From Opitutia bacterium UBA7350 (GTDB taxonomy: Bacteria > Verrucomicrobiota > Verrucomicrobiia > Opitutales > Coraliomargaritaceae): 55,690 bases of DNA. The DNA is taken from assembly GCA_002470925.1 (NCBI GenBank), contig DKOX01000062.1, forward strand, positions 1 through 55,690, written 5' to 3'. Made by a program: the position numbers and the translations under genes. The notes under the pieces were generated by a model that was not told the origin of the DNA, ran no database searches, and was given only the letters and a program-made list of their open reading frames with translations. Of this stretch, positions 7,503-16,054 are shown piece by piece; the first letter of the stretch is position 1; each line of letters starts with the position of its first letter.

Positions 7503-8185
7503 CGCACGCGAATCGGAATAACAATTTCCGCTTGGTCGGGCGCTTCAATAAAGAGCTTGCCGGAACCGGGGGCATCGCCCTGCAGGTTGAGGCTGAGGGT
7601 GCGTACTCCCGCAGGGAAGCGGGCTTCCGGCATGATTACGCTTTGCGGTACATCGGTGGTGACGCGGACGGGCAGGCCACCTTCGGGAGCGGGCTGTGCG
7701 AGTTCAAAGACGATCGCCTGGCGTTGACCTGAGCGCAGGTCGATATTGGACGGAATGACCCGTAAATATAACCCATTCGGGTCGCTGGTGGCGGGATCCG
7801 GCGCAACCACCCGCAAGGTCTGCAACTCGCCCTGCGCCTTTTGAATTTCGTCGGGCGTATTATCCCTGAGGAGCTGGTATTGCATCTCAAAGTAGTAGAG
7901 CGCCTCGGAACGGTTGGCGGGCAGGCGGTATTCGTATTCGTAGAAGCCGCCGCCGTCAGGGTGGGGCTGCATGCGATGGGTTTTGCCGTCGATAACGACA
8001 TAGGTTTCCAGGGAATCGCGGTTTACAAGAGCATCCGTCAAGGCAACCCGCGCGCTGAGGGTATAGAGTCCGGAAGCCGAACGTGGGAAGGTTTCGGGCG
8101 TGGTGTTGAGGATCGCCACGGAGCAGCCGCTCAAAAAAAGCGACGCGATTGAGACGAGAAGAGAAAAAATGCGCTTGGCTTTCAT
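7499..8185 (-). CDS. Predicted lipoprotein of unknown function
   Basis: 228 residues. An N-terminal lipoprotein signal (MKAKRIFSLLVSIASLFLSGC) places the lipidated Cys at residue 21; part of it is quoted here as FLSGC. The rest is soluble and rich in beta-type sequence: a region resembling a surface or immunoglobulin-like fold (YTLSARVALTDALV, YVVIDGKTHRM, GFYEYEYRLPAN), then a C-terminal segment (QAIVFELAQPAPEGGLPV ... GSGKLFIEAPDQAEIVIPIRVR). I do not recognise a family. It is convergent with the tiny lipoprotein gene, sharing four bases, and divergent from hemW with only about 29 bases between starts. A shared promoter region is therefore very compact. Confidence 0.75.
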   Translation of the reverse strand: MKAKRIFSLLVSIASLFLSGCSVAILNTTPETFPRSASGLYTLSARVALTDALVNRDSLETYVVIDGKTHRMQPHPDGGGFYEYEYRLPANRSEALYYFEMQYQLLRDNTPDEIQKAQGELQTLRVVAPDPATSDPNGLYLRVIPSNIDLRSGQRQAIVFELAQPAPEGGLPVRVTTDVPQSVIMPEARFPAGVRTLSLNLQGDAPGSGKLFIEAPDQAEIVIPIRVR

Positions 8186-8214
8186 GGGAGGTAATGAAGT
8201 TATGCTTTTCTTTC

Positions 8215-9372
8215 ATGAATTCGCAAGCAAAAGAGCCCAACCCCCTTGGTCTATACGTTCATGTCCCTTTTTGTGCCTCCACCTGCGACTTTTGTGCCTT
8301 TTATCAGGAAAAACCCCGGCGGGGTGATCTCGACCGTTACCTCGCTGCGATGGAGCTTGAGTTCGCAGGGCTCCCGCAGGACCGGATTGTAGCGACGGTC
8401 TTTTGGGGTGGGGGGACGCCGGGCTTGCTTGCCGCCAAAGACCTTGAGCGACTTGGTAAGGCGCAACTCCAGCACCTCGGGGATGCGCCTGCTGAATGGA
8501 CCATTGAAATGGCACCCTCCACCGTGAAGCCCGACAAACTTGCGGTCCTTCGCGATCTGGGGGTCACCCGCATTTCGATGGGCGTTCAAAGCTTTGATGC
8601 CAACCTCCTTGACTCGCTGGGTCGCCTCCACCAACCCAAGCAAATCTATCAAGCCTGGGAGCGCATTCAGGCGGCGGGCTTTGCGCACACGAACCTCGAT
8701 CTTATTTTTGCAATTCCCAATCAAACCCAGGCACAATGGGAATCGGATTTGCGCGAAGCCGCGCGTCTTGGCCCCGATCATATTTCCACCTATTGCCTGA
8801 CTTTCGAGGAAGACACCGCGCTCTATGTAAAGCTTTCGCAAGGTAAAGTTCGCGTTGACGACGAGCGCGACGCGCAGTTCTACGAACGCGGATGGGACTT
8901 GCTCGCGGAACTCGGCTACGCGCAATACGAGATTTCAAACTTCTCAAAACCCGGCGGGGAATGCCGTCACAATCTCAACACCTGGCGCATGCATGAATGG
9001 ATCGGCTGTGGCCCCGCTGCTGCCAGTCAATACGCTGGGCAGCGCTATCAACGCCCTGCCAATCTCGATCAATGGCTCGCCGGGATGGAGTCGGGAATGC
9101 CGCCTCTGGAGGACGAAGTGGTTTTGGACGATCGCCTCCTTTTGACGGATGCGGTGGTGTTTGGACTGCGGATGAATGCCGGCATCGACCTCGGCGAACT
9201 CAAGCATCGTTTTCCCGCTGCGGGGGATCTCGGTTCGCTGCGTGCACAATTGGAAAAATACCTCGATGAAGGCCTTTTGAATGCCGTGGGCCACCAGGGG
9301 TACCGCCTCACGCAACGCGGACGCCTCCTCGTGGACGCGATCGGCAGCGATATTTTGCAGCAAACCAGTTAG
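8215..9372 (+). CDS. hemW: HemW, radical SAM heme chaperone (coproporphyrinogen oxidase-like)
   Basis: 385 residues. The radical SAM motif CASTCDFC sits at the N-terminus just after GLYVHVPF, and the 4Fe-4S/SAM fold follows (FWGGGTPGLL, EMAPSTV, RISMGVQSFD, NLDLIFAIPNQT). The C-terminal HemN-type domain is present (CRHNLNTWRMHEWIGCG). In characterised members HemW delivers heme to respiratory enzymes and lacks coproporphyrinogen dehydrogenase activity. The Cys pattern here (CxxxCxxC followed by A-F and not C-x-F) is of the HemW type. ATG 8215 is favoured because it leaves the usual short lead before the motif; ATG 8194 is an alternative, close behind a GGGAGG at 8186-8191 that is poorly spaced. 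Heme biosynthesis genes hemE-hemY lie elsewhere in the window. Confidence 0.9.
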   Translation: MNSQAKEPNPLGLYVHVPFCASTCDFCAFYQEKPRRGDLDRYLAAMELEFAGLPQDRIVATVFWGGGTPGLLAAKDLERLGKAQLQHLGDAPAEWTIEMAPSTVKPDKLAVLRDLGVTRISMGVQSFDANLLDSLGRLHQPKQIYQAWERIQAAGFAHTNLDLIFAIPNQTQAQWESDLREAARLGPDHISTYCLTFEEDTALYVKLSQGKVRVDDERDAQFYERGWDLLAELGYAQYEISNFSKPGGECRHNLNTWRMHEWIGCGPAAASQYAGQRYQRPANLDQWLAGMESGMPPLEDEVVLDDRLLLTDAVVFGLRMNAGIDLGELKHRFPAAGDLGSLRAQLEKYLDEGLLNAVGHQGYRLTQRGRLLVDAIGSDILQQTS

Positions 9373-9416
9373 GTTTTTTGTAAGGAATGCAGCGTCACGG
9401 CGAATCCTTTAGTGTT

Positions 9417-9959
9417 ATGCGATACATTATTACATTGTTTTTTAGCCACCTTTTGGTGCTCACTTCGGGGTTCGCAGTGGTTGATGTTTACGTTGAGACC
9501 CTCAATTTTGCTTCGCCGTATTATAAATTCTATTCCGATTCCAACAAAACCATAGAGTATGACTTCTTTGGCGGTACTGATACATTGAACGTCAATCAAA
9601 GTTATCGGTTCTTTCGTGAAAACACTGCGACTGGACACCCTTTTTTCATCAGTGATGATCAAGTCAATGCCTCGAGTTTAAACAGCGGTAAGGGACCCAG
9701 TAGTGATATCAGTCTCACCGGTAATGGAAGCTACACCAGCGGAATCGGAGCCAACCAGGAATTGACCCTCAGTTTCAACAGCGGTTTTGACGTGGGCAGT
9801 GACAAGCTTTACTACTATTGCACCGCTCATCCGTCGATGGTGGGACAATTTGCGGTGGTTCCGGAATCGGCTACCTACGCGCTGCTTGTTGGTGGTTTGG
9901 CTTTAGTGGTTGCGATCGGTCGCCGGCGCAGAAAGAGCAGGCAGGGATTTCTTGCGTGA
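9417..9959 (+). CDS. Secreted cupredoxin-like protein with PEP-CTERM sorting tail
   Basis: 180 residues from ATG 9417. A signal peptide (residues 1-20) leads into a beta-rich domain. Near its end is YYYCTAHPSMVG, matching the cupredoxin copper loop with Cys135, His138 and Met141. An upstream His74 (ATGHPFFISDD) could supply the fourth ligand, giving a plastocyanin-type site. The tail is a PEP-CTERM signal: VPE at 148-150, a hydrophobic helix (ATYALLVGGLALVVAIG) and a basic end (RRRRKSR). PEP-CTERM proteins are cleaved and sorted by exosortase in genomes that have it. The combination suggests an envelope-attached or secreted blue-copper electron carrier; that role is inferred. It sits 44 bases after hemW. 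No ribosome-binding site is visible. Confidence 0.8.
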   Translation: MRYIITLFFSHLLVLTSGFAVVDVYVETLNFASPYYKFYSDSNKTIEYDFFGGTDTLNVNQSYRFFRENTATGHPFFISDDQVNASSLNSGKGPSSDISLTGNGSYTSGIGANQELTLSFNSGFDVGSDKLYYYCTAHPSMVGQFAVVPESATYALLVGGLALVVAIGRRRRKSRQGFLA

Positions 9960-9999
9960 TTAAAGGTCCGCATCGTTGGGCCTACTTGCACCTATTTCA

Positions 10000-11451
10000 T
10001 CATTCGTAGCGGCGGCGGAGGTTGGTGGCGAGGATGCCGAGGGCTTCGCGGTATTTCGCGACGGTGCGGCGGGCGATTTTGATGTCTTTTTCCTGCAACA
10101 AATTAACAATGGCCTGATCGCTGAGGGGTTTGGCGGGGTCCTCGTCCTCGATCAACTGGGCGATCATATCCTGCACGGATTTGTTGGAGACCGCGTCTCC
10201 GGTGGCGGATTTGTAGCCGGTGGTGAAGAAGTATTTGAACGGGAAGGTGCCGTGGGGGGTGCGGATGTATTTGTTGGCGGTGGCGCGGCTGATGGTGGTC
10301 TCGTGGACCCCGACAACCTGTGCGACGGTGTTCATGGTGAGGGGTCGGAGTTTTGCGACACCCTCTTCGAAAAATTCGCGCTGATGGATGAGGAGTTCGC
10401 GGGTGATGCGCTCAATGGTTTGTTGGCGTTGCTCAATGGAATTAATTAGAAACTTCCCGGAGCGGAGACGTTCTAGGAGGAATTCCTTTTCAGATTTACT
10501 GAGGGTGGTTTTGGCGAGCATCGCCTTGTAGGTGCTGTTGATGCGGAGCTTGGGGATATAATCGTTGTGGAGGTGCACCTGCCATTGATCGTATTCATCC
10601 AGGAATACAGTGACATCGGGGTCGACGACGGTATTGCTGTCGGGGGCGAAGCGTTTGCCGGGGGCGGGGTCAAGCCGTCCGATTTGGGCGATGGCATCCT
10701 GGATTTCATCAGCTTTGGCACCGGTAAGGCGGGCGAGCTCGGGGATGCGGCGCCGCACGAGGAGATTGAAGTGTTCGCGAAGGATGCGGCGGGGGAGGCT
10801 TGCTTCGTCGTGGTCGAGGCGGGTGAGTTGGGTATCGAGGCAATCCCGAAGATCGGCGGTTCCGATTCCGGCGGGGTCAAAGGTTTTGAGGCGTTCGGAG
10901 GCCGCCTGCATGAGCCTCAGGGGGAGTCGTGACTGGAGGGCGCAGTTGGAAAGGCTTTCGGTTAGGAAACCATGATCGTCAAGGCTCCCGATCAGGTAAA
11001 GGAGGGCTTCGCGCTCGCTTTCGGTGCAGTTAGTGAGTTCTGCTTGTTCAATAAGGTGCTGTTGAAGGGAGGTGCCTAGCACGAGGGAATTGAGAAAATG
11101 CTCGCGACGCGCCTCGTCTTCGCTGCTGTAGTTCTGGCCGCTGTTTTCTTCGGCAAATTGTTGACGGATGTCTTCGTTGAGACGATCGAGAGTCGAGAAA
11201 TCCTCGGCGTCGAAGTTGAGTTCGTCGATTTCGCCGGTACGGTCCTCGTCTTTGTCATGGCTCAGGTCCTCAACGCTAATGCTGTCGAGGGGTAGTTCCT
11301 CCAGCAGGGGATTGTTTTGAAGCTCTTCGAGGATAGAGGTGCGTAATTCTGTCGCGGGTGCCTGCAGGATTTTCAGGGAATTGCGCAACTGTGGCGCAAG
11401 AACCTGTGATTGTGTCTGTTTTTGGCTTTGTCGGAATTCCTGTGCGCACAT
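10000..11451 (-). CDS. rpoN: RNA polymerase sigma-54 factor RpoN
   Basis: 483 residues, normal length. Region I is Gln/Leu-rich (QVLAPQLRNSLKILQAPATEL), as needed for contact with AAA+ activators. Region II is acidic and variable (about residues 55-115). The core-binding domain and DNA-binding helix-turn-helix follow (VAQVVGVHETTISRATANKY), and the RpoN box ARRTVAKYRE lies near the C-terminus and reads the -24 element. Sigma-54 directs transcription that depends on enhancer-binding activators. No activator or sigma-54 type promoter was recognised in the window. The gene stands alone, convergent with the cupredoxin gene, with an AT-rich upstream region. Confidence 0.96.
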   Translation of the reverse strand: MCAQEFRQSQKQTQSQVLAPQLRNSLKILQAPATELRTSILEELQNNPLLEELPLDSISVEDLSHDKDEDRTGEIDELNFDAEDFSTLDRLNEDIRQQFAEENSGQNYSSEDEARREHFLNSLVLGTSLQQHLIEQAELTNCTESEREALLYLIGSLDDHGFLTESLSNCALQSRLPLRLMQAASERLKTFDPAGIGTADLRDCLDTQLTRLDHDEASLPRRILREHFNLLVRRRIPELARLTGAKADEIQDAIAQIGRLDPAPGKRFAPDSNTVVDPDVTVFLDEYDQWQVHLHNDYIPKLRINSTYKAMLAKTTLSKSEKEFLLERLRSGKFLINSIEQRQQTIERITRELLIHQREFFEEGVAKLRPLTMNTVAQVVGVHETTISRATANKYIRTPHGTFPFKYFFTTGYKSATGDAVSNKSVQDMIAQLIEDEDPAKPLSDQAIVNLLQEKDIKIARRTVAKYREALGILATNLRRRYE

Positions 11452-11574
11452 GATAATTGAGGTATAAAAACAATTTTTTATAAAAAAAACAAGCGGATTT
11501 GCGATTCTAGCACGAAAATTGCTATTACGTTTGAGTAAGTTGACTTTTTGTTAGTACTGCACTTGTATTTTGTG

Positions 11575-11892
11575 ATGTTGACTTTAACCGAAGCAGCGGC
11601 GGCTCAGATTGAGCGTCTCCAATTAAAGCAAGCGGATGCAACGCACCGTTTACGTATTTTTGTGGATGCGGGCGGCTGTTCGGGTTTTGAGTATGGGATG
11701 TCCTTTGATTCTGAGAAGGAGGGGGATCATGAGTTTGAAGACAAAGGAGTCTCGTTTTTTATGGATGCCGCCAGCTTGGAATATATGAAGGGTAGTGTGG
11801 TGGATTTTGATGACAGTTTACACGGCAAGGGTTTTCAGATAAAGAATCCGAACGCAACAAACACCTGCGGTTGCGGTCGTTCTTTCAATTAG
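11575..11892 (+). CDS. A-type iron-sulfur carrier protein (IscA/ErpA/HesB family)
   Basis: 105 residues, the usual size. The three conserved cysteines are at residues 35 (GGCSGF), 98 and 100 (TCGCGRSF). They bind Fe-S clusters for transfer to target proteins. The start chosen is ATG 11575 (MLTLTEAAAAQI), matching family N-termini; an upstream alternative only adds unmatched residues. The next gene encodes class I fumarase, an oxygen-sensitive 4Fe-4S enzyme, so a role in loading that enzyme is a reasonable inference. A second A-type carrier is encoded at 17792. No Shine-Dalgarno sequence precedes the start. Confidence 0.92.
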   Translation: MLTLTEAAAAQIERLQLKQADATHRLRIFVDAGGCSGFEYGMSFDSEKEGDHEFEDKGVSFFMDAASLEYMKGSVVDFDDSLHGKGFQIKNPNATNTCGCGRSFN

Positions 11893-11973
11893 GTGAGCAA
11901 CGGCGTTTGCTGAATCGCGGTGGAAAACATTTTATGTTTTCCAAGCAGAGCCTTCTCGGTTAAATGTTCAAGT

Positions 11974-13656
11974 ATGTCGTTAAATCCTCCACCGTTTCAC
12001 TACGAGAATCCATTTCCGCTTGGGGATGATGACACGGATTACACTTTGTTGACGGATGCTTTTGTGGAAGCGGGAGCCTTTGAAGGTCGCAGAATATTAA
12101 AGGTAGAGCCGGCGGGTTTGAGCTATCTTGCCGAGACGGCGATGCGTGAAATCGCTTTCAAATTGCGAAGGGCGCATTTGGAGCAAGTGGCCGCGATTCT
12201 GGAAGATCCCGAGGCGACTGAAAATGACCGGACGATTGCCTTGACGCTTCTGCGTAATGCGGAGGTTTCGGCCCATGGGGTTTTGCCGTTTTGCCAAGAC
12301 ACCGGGACGGCGATTATACTGGGGAAGAAGGGACAGGGCGTCTGGACCGGTGGGGGTGATGCCGCCGCGCTGGCGGAAGGGGTCTACAATACCTACACCA
12401 GGGAGAATTTGCGATACTCGCAAACCGCGCCCCTAAGTATGTATGAAGAGGTGAACACCGGGAGCAATCTGCCGGCGCAGATTGATCTGCTCGCAACCGA
12501 CGGAGAAGTGTATGAGTTTTTGTTTGTGGCAAAAGGCGGGGGTTCGGCGAACAAGAGTTTTCTGTTTCAGGAAACGAAGGCGCTCTTGAATCCGGCAAAT
12601 TTGGAGAAGTTTTGTATTGAAAAAATGGGCACGCTCGGGACCTCCGCTTGCCCGCCATATCACATCGTGATTGTAATCGGCGGCACTTCGGCGGAGGCGA
12701 CGATGAAGACTGTAAAATTGGCTTCGACAAAATATTACGATTCGTTGCCAACGAGCGGGAACAAACATGGGCGGGCGTTCCGCGATAAGGCGCTCGAATC
12801 TAAGCTTTTGGACTACACGCGGGAGATGGGTTACGGTGCGCAGTTTGGCGGAAAATACTTCGCGCTGGATATTCGGGTGATTCGGTTGCCGCGCCACGGG
12901 GCGTCTTGTCCGGTGGGACTGGGGGTCTCGTGCTCGGCAGATCGCAACGTGCGAGCCCGGATTGATAAGGACGGTATTTGGTTGGAGACTTTGGAATCTA
13001 ATCCCGGGCGTTTTCTGCCGGCGGAGGGTGAGATTGCGAAACCAAAGGATCCGGTGGCAGTGGACCTCAATCGACCGATGCGGGCGATTTTGGAGGAATT
13101 GAGCCAATACCCGGTGGCGACGCCCTTGTCATTGACGGGAACGATTGTGGTGGCGCGTGACATGGCGCACGCAAAATTAAAGGAGCGGCTGGATCGCGGG
13201 GAGGGACTGCCGGAATATTTCAAGAATCACCCGGTTTATTATGCCGGACCGGCAAAGACGCCTGAAGGGAAGCCCTCGGGTTCATTTGGTCCGACCACAG
13301 CGGGTCGGATGGATGCCTACGTTGAGCCCTTTCAGGCGGCAGGGGGTTCGATGATAATGTTGGCGAAGGGGAACCGTTCCGCTGCGGTAACGGATGCGTG
13401 TAAAGCACACGGTGGATTTTACTTGGGTTCAATTGGAGGTCCGGCGGCGCTCTTGGCAGAGCATAACATTAAGAAGATCGAAGTGCTGGAGTATGAGGAG
13501 CTTGGAATGGAGGCAATTTGGAAGATCGAAGTGGAGGACTTTCCAGCTTATATACTGATGGATGATAAGGGGAATGATTTCTTCTCTGGGGTACGTGAGG
13601 CTTGCGACAAGTGCGCGATGAAGGCTTTTGAAGCAGCAAAAGCGAGCAGTGCATAG
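11974..13656 (+). CDS. fumA: Class I fumarate hydratase (4Fe-4S, FumA/FumB type)
   Basis: 560 residues from ATG 11974; an in-frame GTG at 11920 would add 18 residues with no family match. Reversible hydration of fumarate to malate in the citric acid cycle. Conserved elements include GVLPFCQDTGTAI, GTSACPPYHIVIVIGG and HGASCPVGLGVSCSADRN, which hold the three cluster-ligand cysteines. The C-terminal swivelling domain has GPTTAGRMDAYVEPFQ and GGPAALLAEHNIKKIEVL. The length is that of the single-chain enzyme, not the split alpha/beta form. It follows the A-type Fe-S carrier gene by 81 bases and precedes the YacP-like gene by 16, so the three may share a transcript. Confidence 0.95.
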   Translation: MSLNPPPFHYENPFPLGDDDTDYTLLTDAFVEAGAFEGRRILKVEPAGLSYLAETAMREIAFKLRRAHLEQVAAILEDPEATENDRTIALTLLRNAEVSAHGVLPFCQDTGTAIILGKKGQGVWTGGGDAAALAEGVYNTYTRENLRYSQTAPLSMYEEVNTGSNLPAQIDLLATDGEVYEFLFVAKGGGSANKSFLFQETKALLNPANLEKFCIEKMGTLGTSACPPYHIVIVIGGTSAEATMKTVKLASTKYYDSLPTSGNKHGRAFRDKALESKLLDYTREMGYGAQFGGKYFALDIRVIRLPRHGASCPVGLGVSCSADRNVRARIDKDGIWLETLESNPGRFLPAEGEIAKPKDPVAVDLNRPMRAILEELSQYPVATPLSLTGTIVVARDMAHAKLKERLDRGEGLPEYFKNHPVYYAGPAKTPEGKPSGSFGPTTAGRMDAYVEPFQAAGGSMIMLAKGNRSAAVTDACKAHGGFYLGSIGGPAALLAEHNIKKIEVLEYEELGMEAIWKIEVEDFPAYILMDDKGNDFFSGVREACDKCAMKAFEAAKASSA

Positions 13657-13672
13657 ATGAATATTGATAGGT

Positions 13673-14164
13673 ATGTCCGAAAACCGATATCTTTTAATCG
13701 ATGCGTATAATGTCATCCACGCCACCGGCTCGCTGCGCAAATTGATGTCGGGACAATTGGATTTGGCGCGCGATCAATTGGCGGAAATGGTGCGTTCGAT
13801 TCATGATGCGGAGGCGATCCGGGTGGCCTTGATTCTGGATAGCCGGAAGGAAAGCCTGGAGGTGGAACATCCTTATGAGGTACGGAGTTTTGAATATCTC
13901 TACGCACCGGCGGCGTTGACGGCGGACGGTGTGATTGAGCGCATTGTTAAACGGGTCCGTGATCCGTCGAGCGTAAGCGTGGTAAGCAATGACAATATGG
14001 TACGGGAAGCAACGCGGGCGAGTGGGGCGATGGCCTTGCGACCGGAAGAACTTTTTAGTTGGGCGCAAGCTTGTGAAGAGCGACTGCAGCAGGACACTCG
14101 CCGTCACAACAAGAAGAACCAGCAAGTTTTTAGGAATGGCTTGGATATAAATTTACAACTTTGA
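13673..14164 (+). CDS. YacP/Rae1-like NYN-domain protein, putative RNase
   Basis: 163 residues from ATG 13673 (MSENRYLLIDAYNVIH); a TTG nine bases upstream is unlikely. The NYN fold is a PIN-like nuclease domain. Acidic residues at its expected metal-site positions are visible in LIDAYNVIHA, LILDSRKES, VSNDNMVRE and the final helix region LRPEELFSW. Bacillus Rae1 (YacP) cleaves mRNA on the ribosome in a translation-dependent way; the same role here is only inferred from family. It lies between the fumarase gene and a DUF2851 gene with 12-16 base gaps. Confidence 0.85.
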   Translation: MSENRYLLIDAYNVIHATGSLRKLMSGQLDLARDQLAEMVRSIHDAEAIRVALILDSRKESLEVEHPYEVRSFEYLYAPAALTADGVIERIVKRVRDPSSVSVVSNDNMVREATRASGAMALRPEELFSWAQACEERLQQDTRRHNKKNQQVFRNGLDINLQL

Positions 14165-14176
14165 ATTCAATATAAA

Positions 14177-15400
14177 ATGAACGAGGTCAGACAAGTAGAG
14201 GAGCTGCATGGATTATACGGCGCTTTTACGATGTCGGAGCGGGTTTTGCAGCAGATTTGGTTGAGGCGGGATTTCGAATGTTTGGATCTCAGGACTGCTT
14301 CGGGTAAGACCCTGGAGATATTAGATCCCGGAAGCTGGAATCATGGAGGTGGCCCGGATTTTCTAAATGCGGTTTTGCGTATTGCGGGCGAATTGCGAAC
14401 CGGGGATGTGGAGATTCATTTTTATGAGTCGGATTGGCAGGCTCATGGGCACGATCGAAATGCGAACTTTAACAAAGTCATGCTACATGTGGTTTTGTTT
14501 GAACCGAGGTCATTGGATCGCGACATCAGGCTTGTTAAAACAGATGCAGGTCAGGGTTTGGAGACTTTTTATTTAATGCCCAAGTTGCACTGCGATTTGG
14601 AGTCGTATGTTGAAGCGGCAGCCTTGCGTGAAATGGGGAGGGTCGATCATTTGGAATGGGTGAACGCTTTTATGGCTTTGGATGCGGCAACGCGTCGGGC
14701 TATCTTGGAGCGGGCGGGACAACAGCGTTGGAAACAGAAGCTTGGTTATGCCAAGCAACGTTTGGAGTCGGCTGGATGGCACAAGGCTTGTCATGGCTAT
14801 CTGCTGGAGGTGTTGGGCTATGCGCGTAACCGTTTGCCGATGGCGCGCATCGCGGAGCGTTACCCACTGGAATTGTGGGAATCAGGCGCGGTTGAGGTCG
14901 AGACGGCGCATCTATCGGAGTGCGAACATTGGGCGCGGGGTGGCCAACGACCCGCAAACAATCCCCTGCGTCGTCTGCAGGATTATATGCGTCTGGCGCA
15001 AAGAGGGCCGGATTGGCCCGGCAAATTGCGGGCTGCATTACAAGGTTTGCCCGCGGCGACAGCGGACGTATCCACCGCGGCATTTCGACGGCGGGTCGGC
15101 ATGTCCATTTTGCAAGAGGAATTCCACCGCAATCAACTAGCTAAGGTTGCAGGGCTCACGCGTTGTAATACCGCGATGGTCGACGCTTTTTTGCCGATGG
15201 CTCAGGCGGAGGGTCTGCTGGATTCATTTTGGTATTGGTGGCATTGGCCGGCCGGGGATCGACCGGACCGGCAGTATCAGTTTTTGAAGACCGTAGGTCT
15301 GTGCGACCGAGGTAATCCCTTGTGTAATGGCTGGGTGCAGGGAGTTTTGCAGCTTTTCATTGAAGGCGGGTGGCAGGGTGATTGCATTGACCTGCCCTAA
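14177..15400 (+). CDS. DUF2851 family protein
   Basis: 407 residues, single conserved domain through most of its length. The family signature near the N-terminus is seen in GSWNHGGGPDFLNAVL and GDVEIHFYESDWQAHGH, with conserved His and Asp residues that resemble a metal or nuclease site. FNKVMLHVVLFEP and the late NPLCNGWVQGVLQLFIE are further matches. The function of DUF2851 is unknown. It follows the YacP-like putative RNase gene by 12 bases and precedes an unrecognised gene, then lpxA, in one plus-strand run. No membrane segment or signal peptide is visible, so it is probably cytoplasmic. Confidence 0.8.
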   Translation: MNEVRQVEELHGLYGAFTMSERVLQQIWLRRDFECLDLRTASGKTLEILDPGSWNHGGGPDFLNAVLRIAGELRTGDVEIHFYESDWQAHGHDRNANFNKVMLHVVLFEPRSLDRDIRLVKTDAGQGLETFYLMPKLHCDLESYVEAAALREMGRVDHLEWVNAFMALDAATRRAILERAGQQRWKQKLGYAKQRLESAGWHKACHGYLLEVLGYARNRLPMARIAERYPLELWESGAVEVETAHLSECEHWARGGQRPANNPLRRLQDYMRLAQRGPDWPGKLRAALQGLPAATADVSTAAFRRRVGMSILQEEFHRNQLAKVAGLTRCNTAMVDAFLPMAQAEGLLDSFWYWWHWPAGDRPDRQYQFLKTVGLCDRGNPLCNGWVQGVLQLFIEGGWQGDCIDLP

Positions 15401-15423
15401 GTTTTCGCTATGGAATAGTCGCG

Positions 15424-16044
15424 ATGGCGGGCTTTGATGAAAATATAGTGCGCGAGTATTTTGAGGTGAATGGATTTTTTGTCCGGCAGCTTCGCAAATA
15501 CTCGGTGCAATCGCGCAAGAAGCGGGCGGATGAAGAAATTGATATGGTTGTCTTTAATCCGGCGGTGGCAGGTCATGCCGGGGAGAGTTTGAGCTTTCAG
15601 CTTTTTTCGGGAGACGTCGCGCGGATTCGTCGAGCAGTGGTGGTGGTAAAGGGATGGCATACCTCGCGTTTCACCCCGGCAATGTTGCGCAGCAGCAGCA
15701 AGATTTTTGATTTCCTTAAAAAGGATGTCCTCAACAAAGCGGAGTCTTATTTTAGTTTTGAGGAACCCGGAATTGATGCGGCGGTGGCGGCGGAGGCGGC
15801 TTCTTTTTCCAAAATTTTGGTTTTACCGGGACTCCCGACTGCAGATCCACAACGTAGTGAAAGTATCGAACTCCTCAAGGAGCGGGGGATCGATGGTATT
15901 ATCGCCTTCAGTACGATTCTCGAAAATCTCTTGCGTCATGTGGAAGTAAACCACAGTTACCGGAAGTCGGATTTATTGCAATTGCTGCGAATTCTGAAGC
16001 TCTACGATATGGTGAAAACGCCACAGATGACCCTCTTTAACTAA
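15424..16044 (+). CDS. Conserved-looking protein of unknown function upstream of lpxA
   Basis: 206 residues, probably cytoplasmic. I do not recognise the family. The first half has a basic stretch (SVQSRKKRADEEIDMVVFNP) and then strands RRAVVVVKGWHTSRF. An acidic strand (EIDMVVFNP) followed by a Lys-containing strand (VVVVKGW) is reminiscent of the PD-(D/E)XK nuclease core, but the acidic residue usually two before the Lys is absent here. The second half is helical with the strand pairs KILVLPGLPT and GIDGIIAFSTI. It is placed 23 bases after DUF2851 and 10 before lpxA, so it is probably co-expressed with them. ATG 15424 is the only sensible start. Confidence 0.7.
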   Translation: MAGFDENIVREYFEVNGFFVRQLRKYSVQSRKKRADEEIDMVVFNPAVAGHAGESLSFQLFSGDVARIRRAVVVVKGWHTSRFTPAMLRSSSKIFDFLKKDVLNKAESYFSFEEPGIDAAVAAEAASFSKILVLPGLPTADPQRSESIELLKERGIDGIIAFSTILENLLRHVEVNHSYRKSDLLQLLRILKLYDMVKTPQMTLFN

Positions 16045-16054
16045 GACTTAAAAG

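Noticed and set aside
8251..8925. Long open frame antisense to hemW (224 codons)
   Set aside because: It overlaps the radical SAM region and shows no signal or motif of its own.
12433..13107. Long open frame antisense to the fumarase gene (224 codons)
   Set aside because: It lies entirely inside a well-conserved gene, has a low-complexity, Arg/His/Pro-rich composition and no family motif; it is a shadow of the coding bias.
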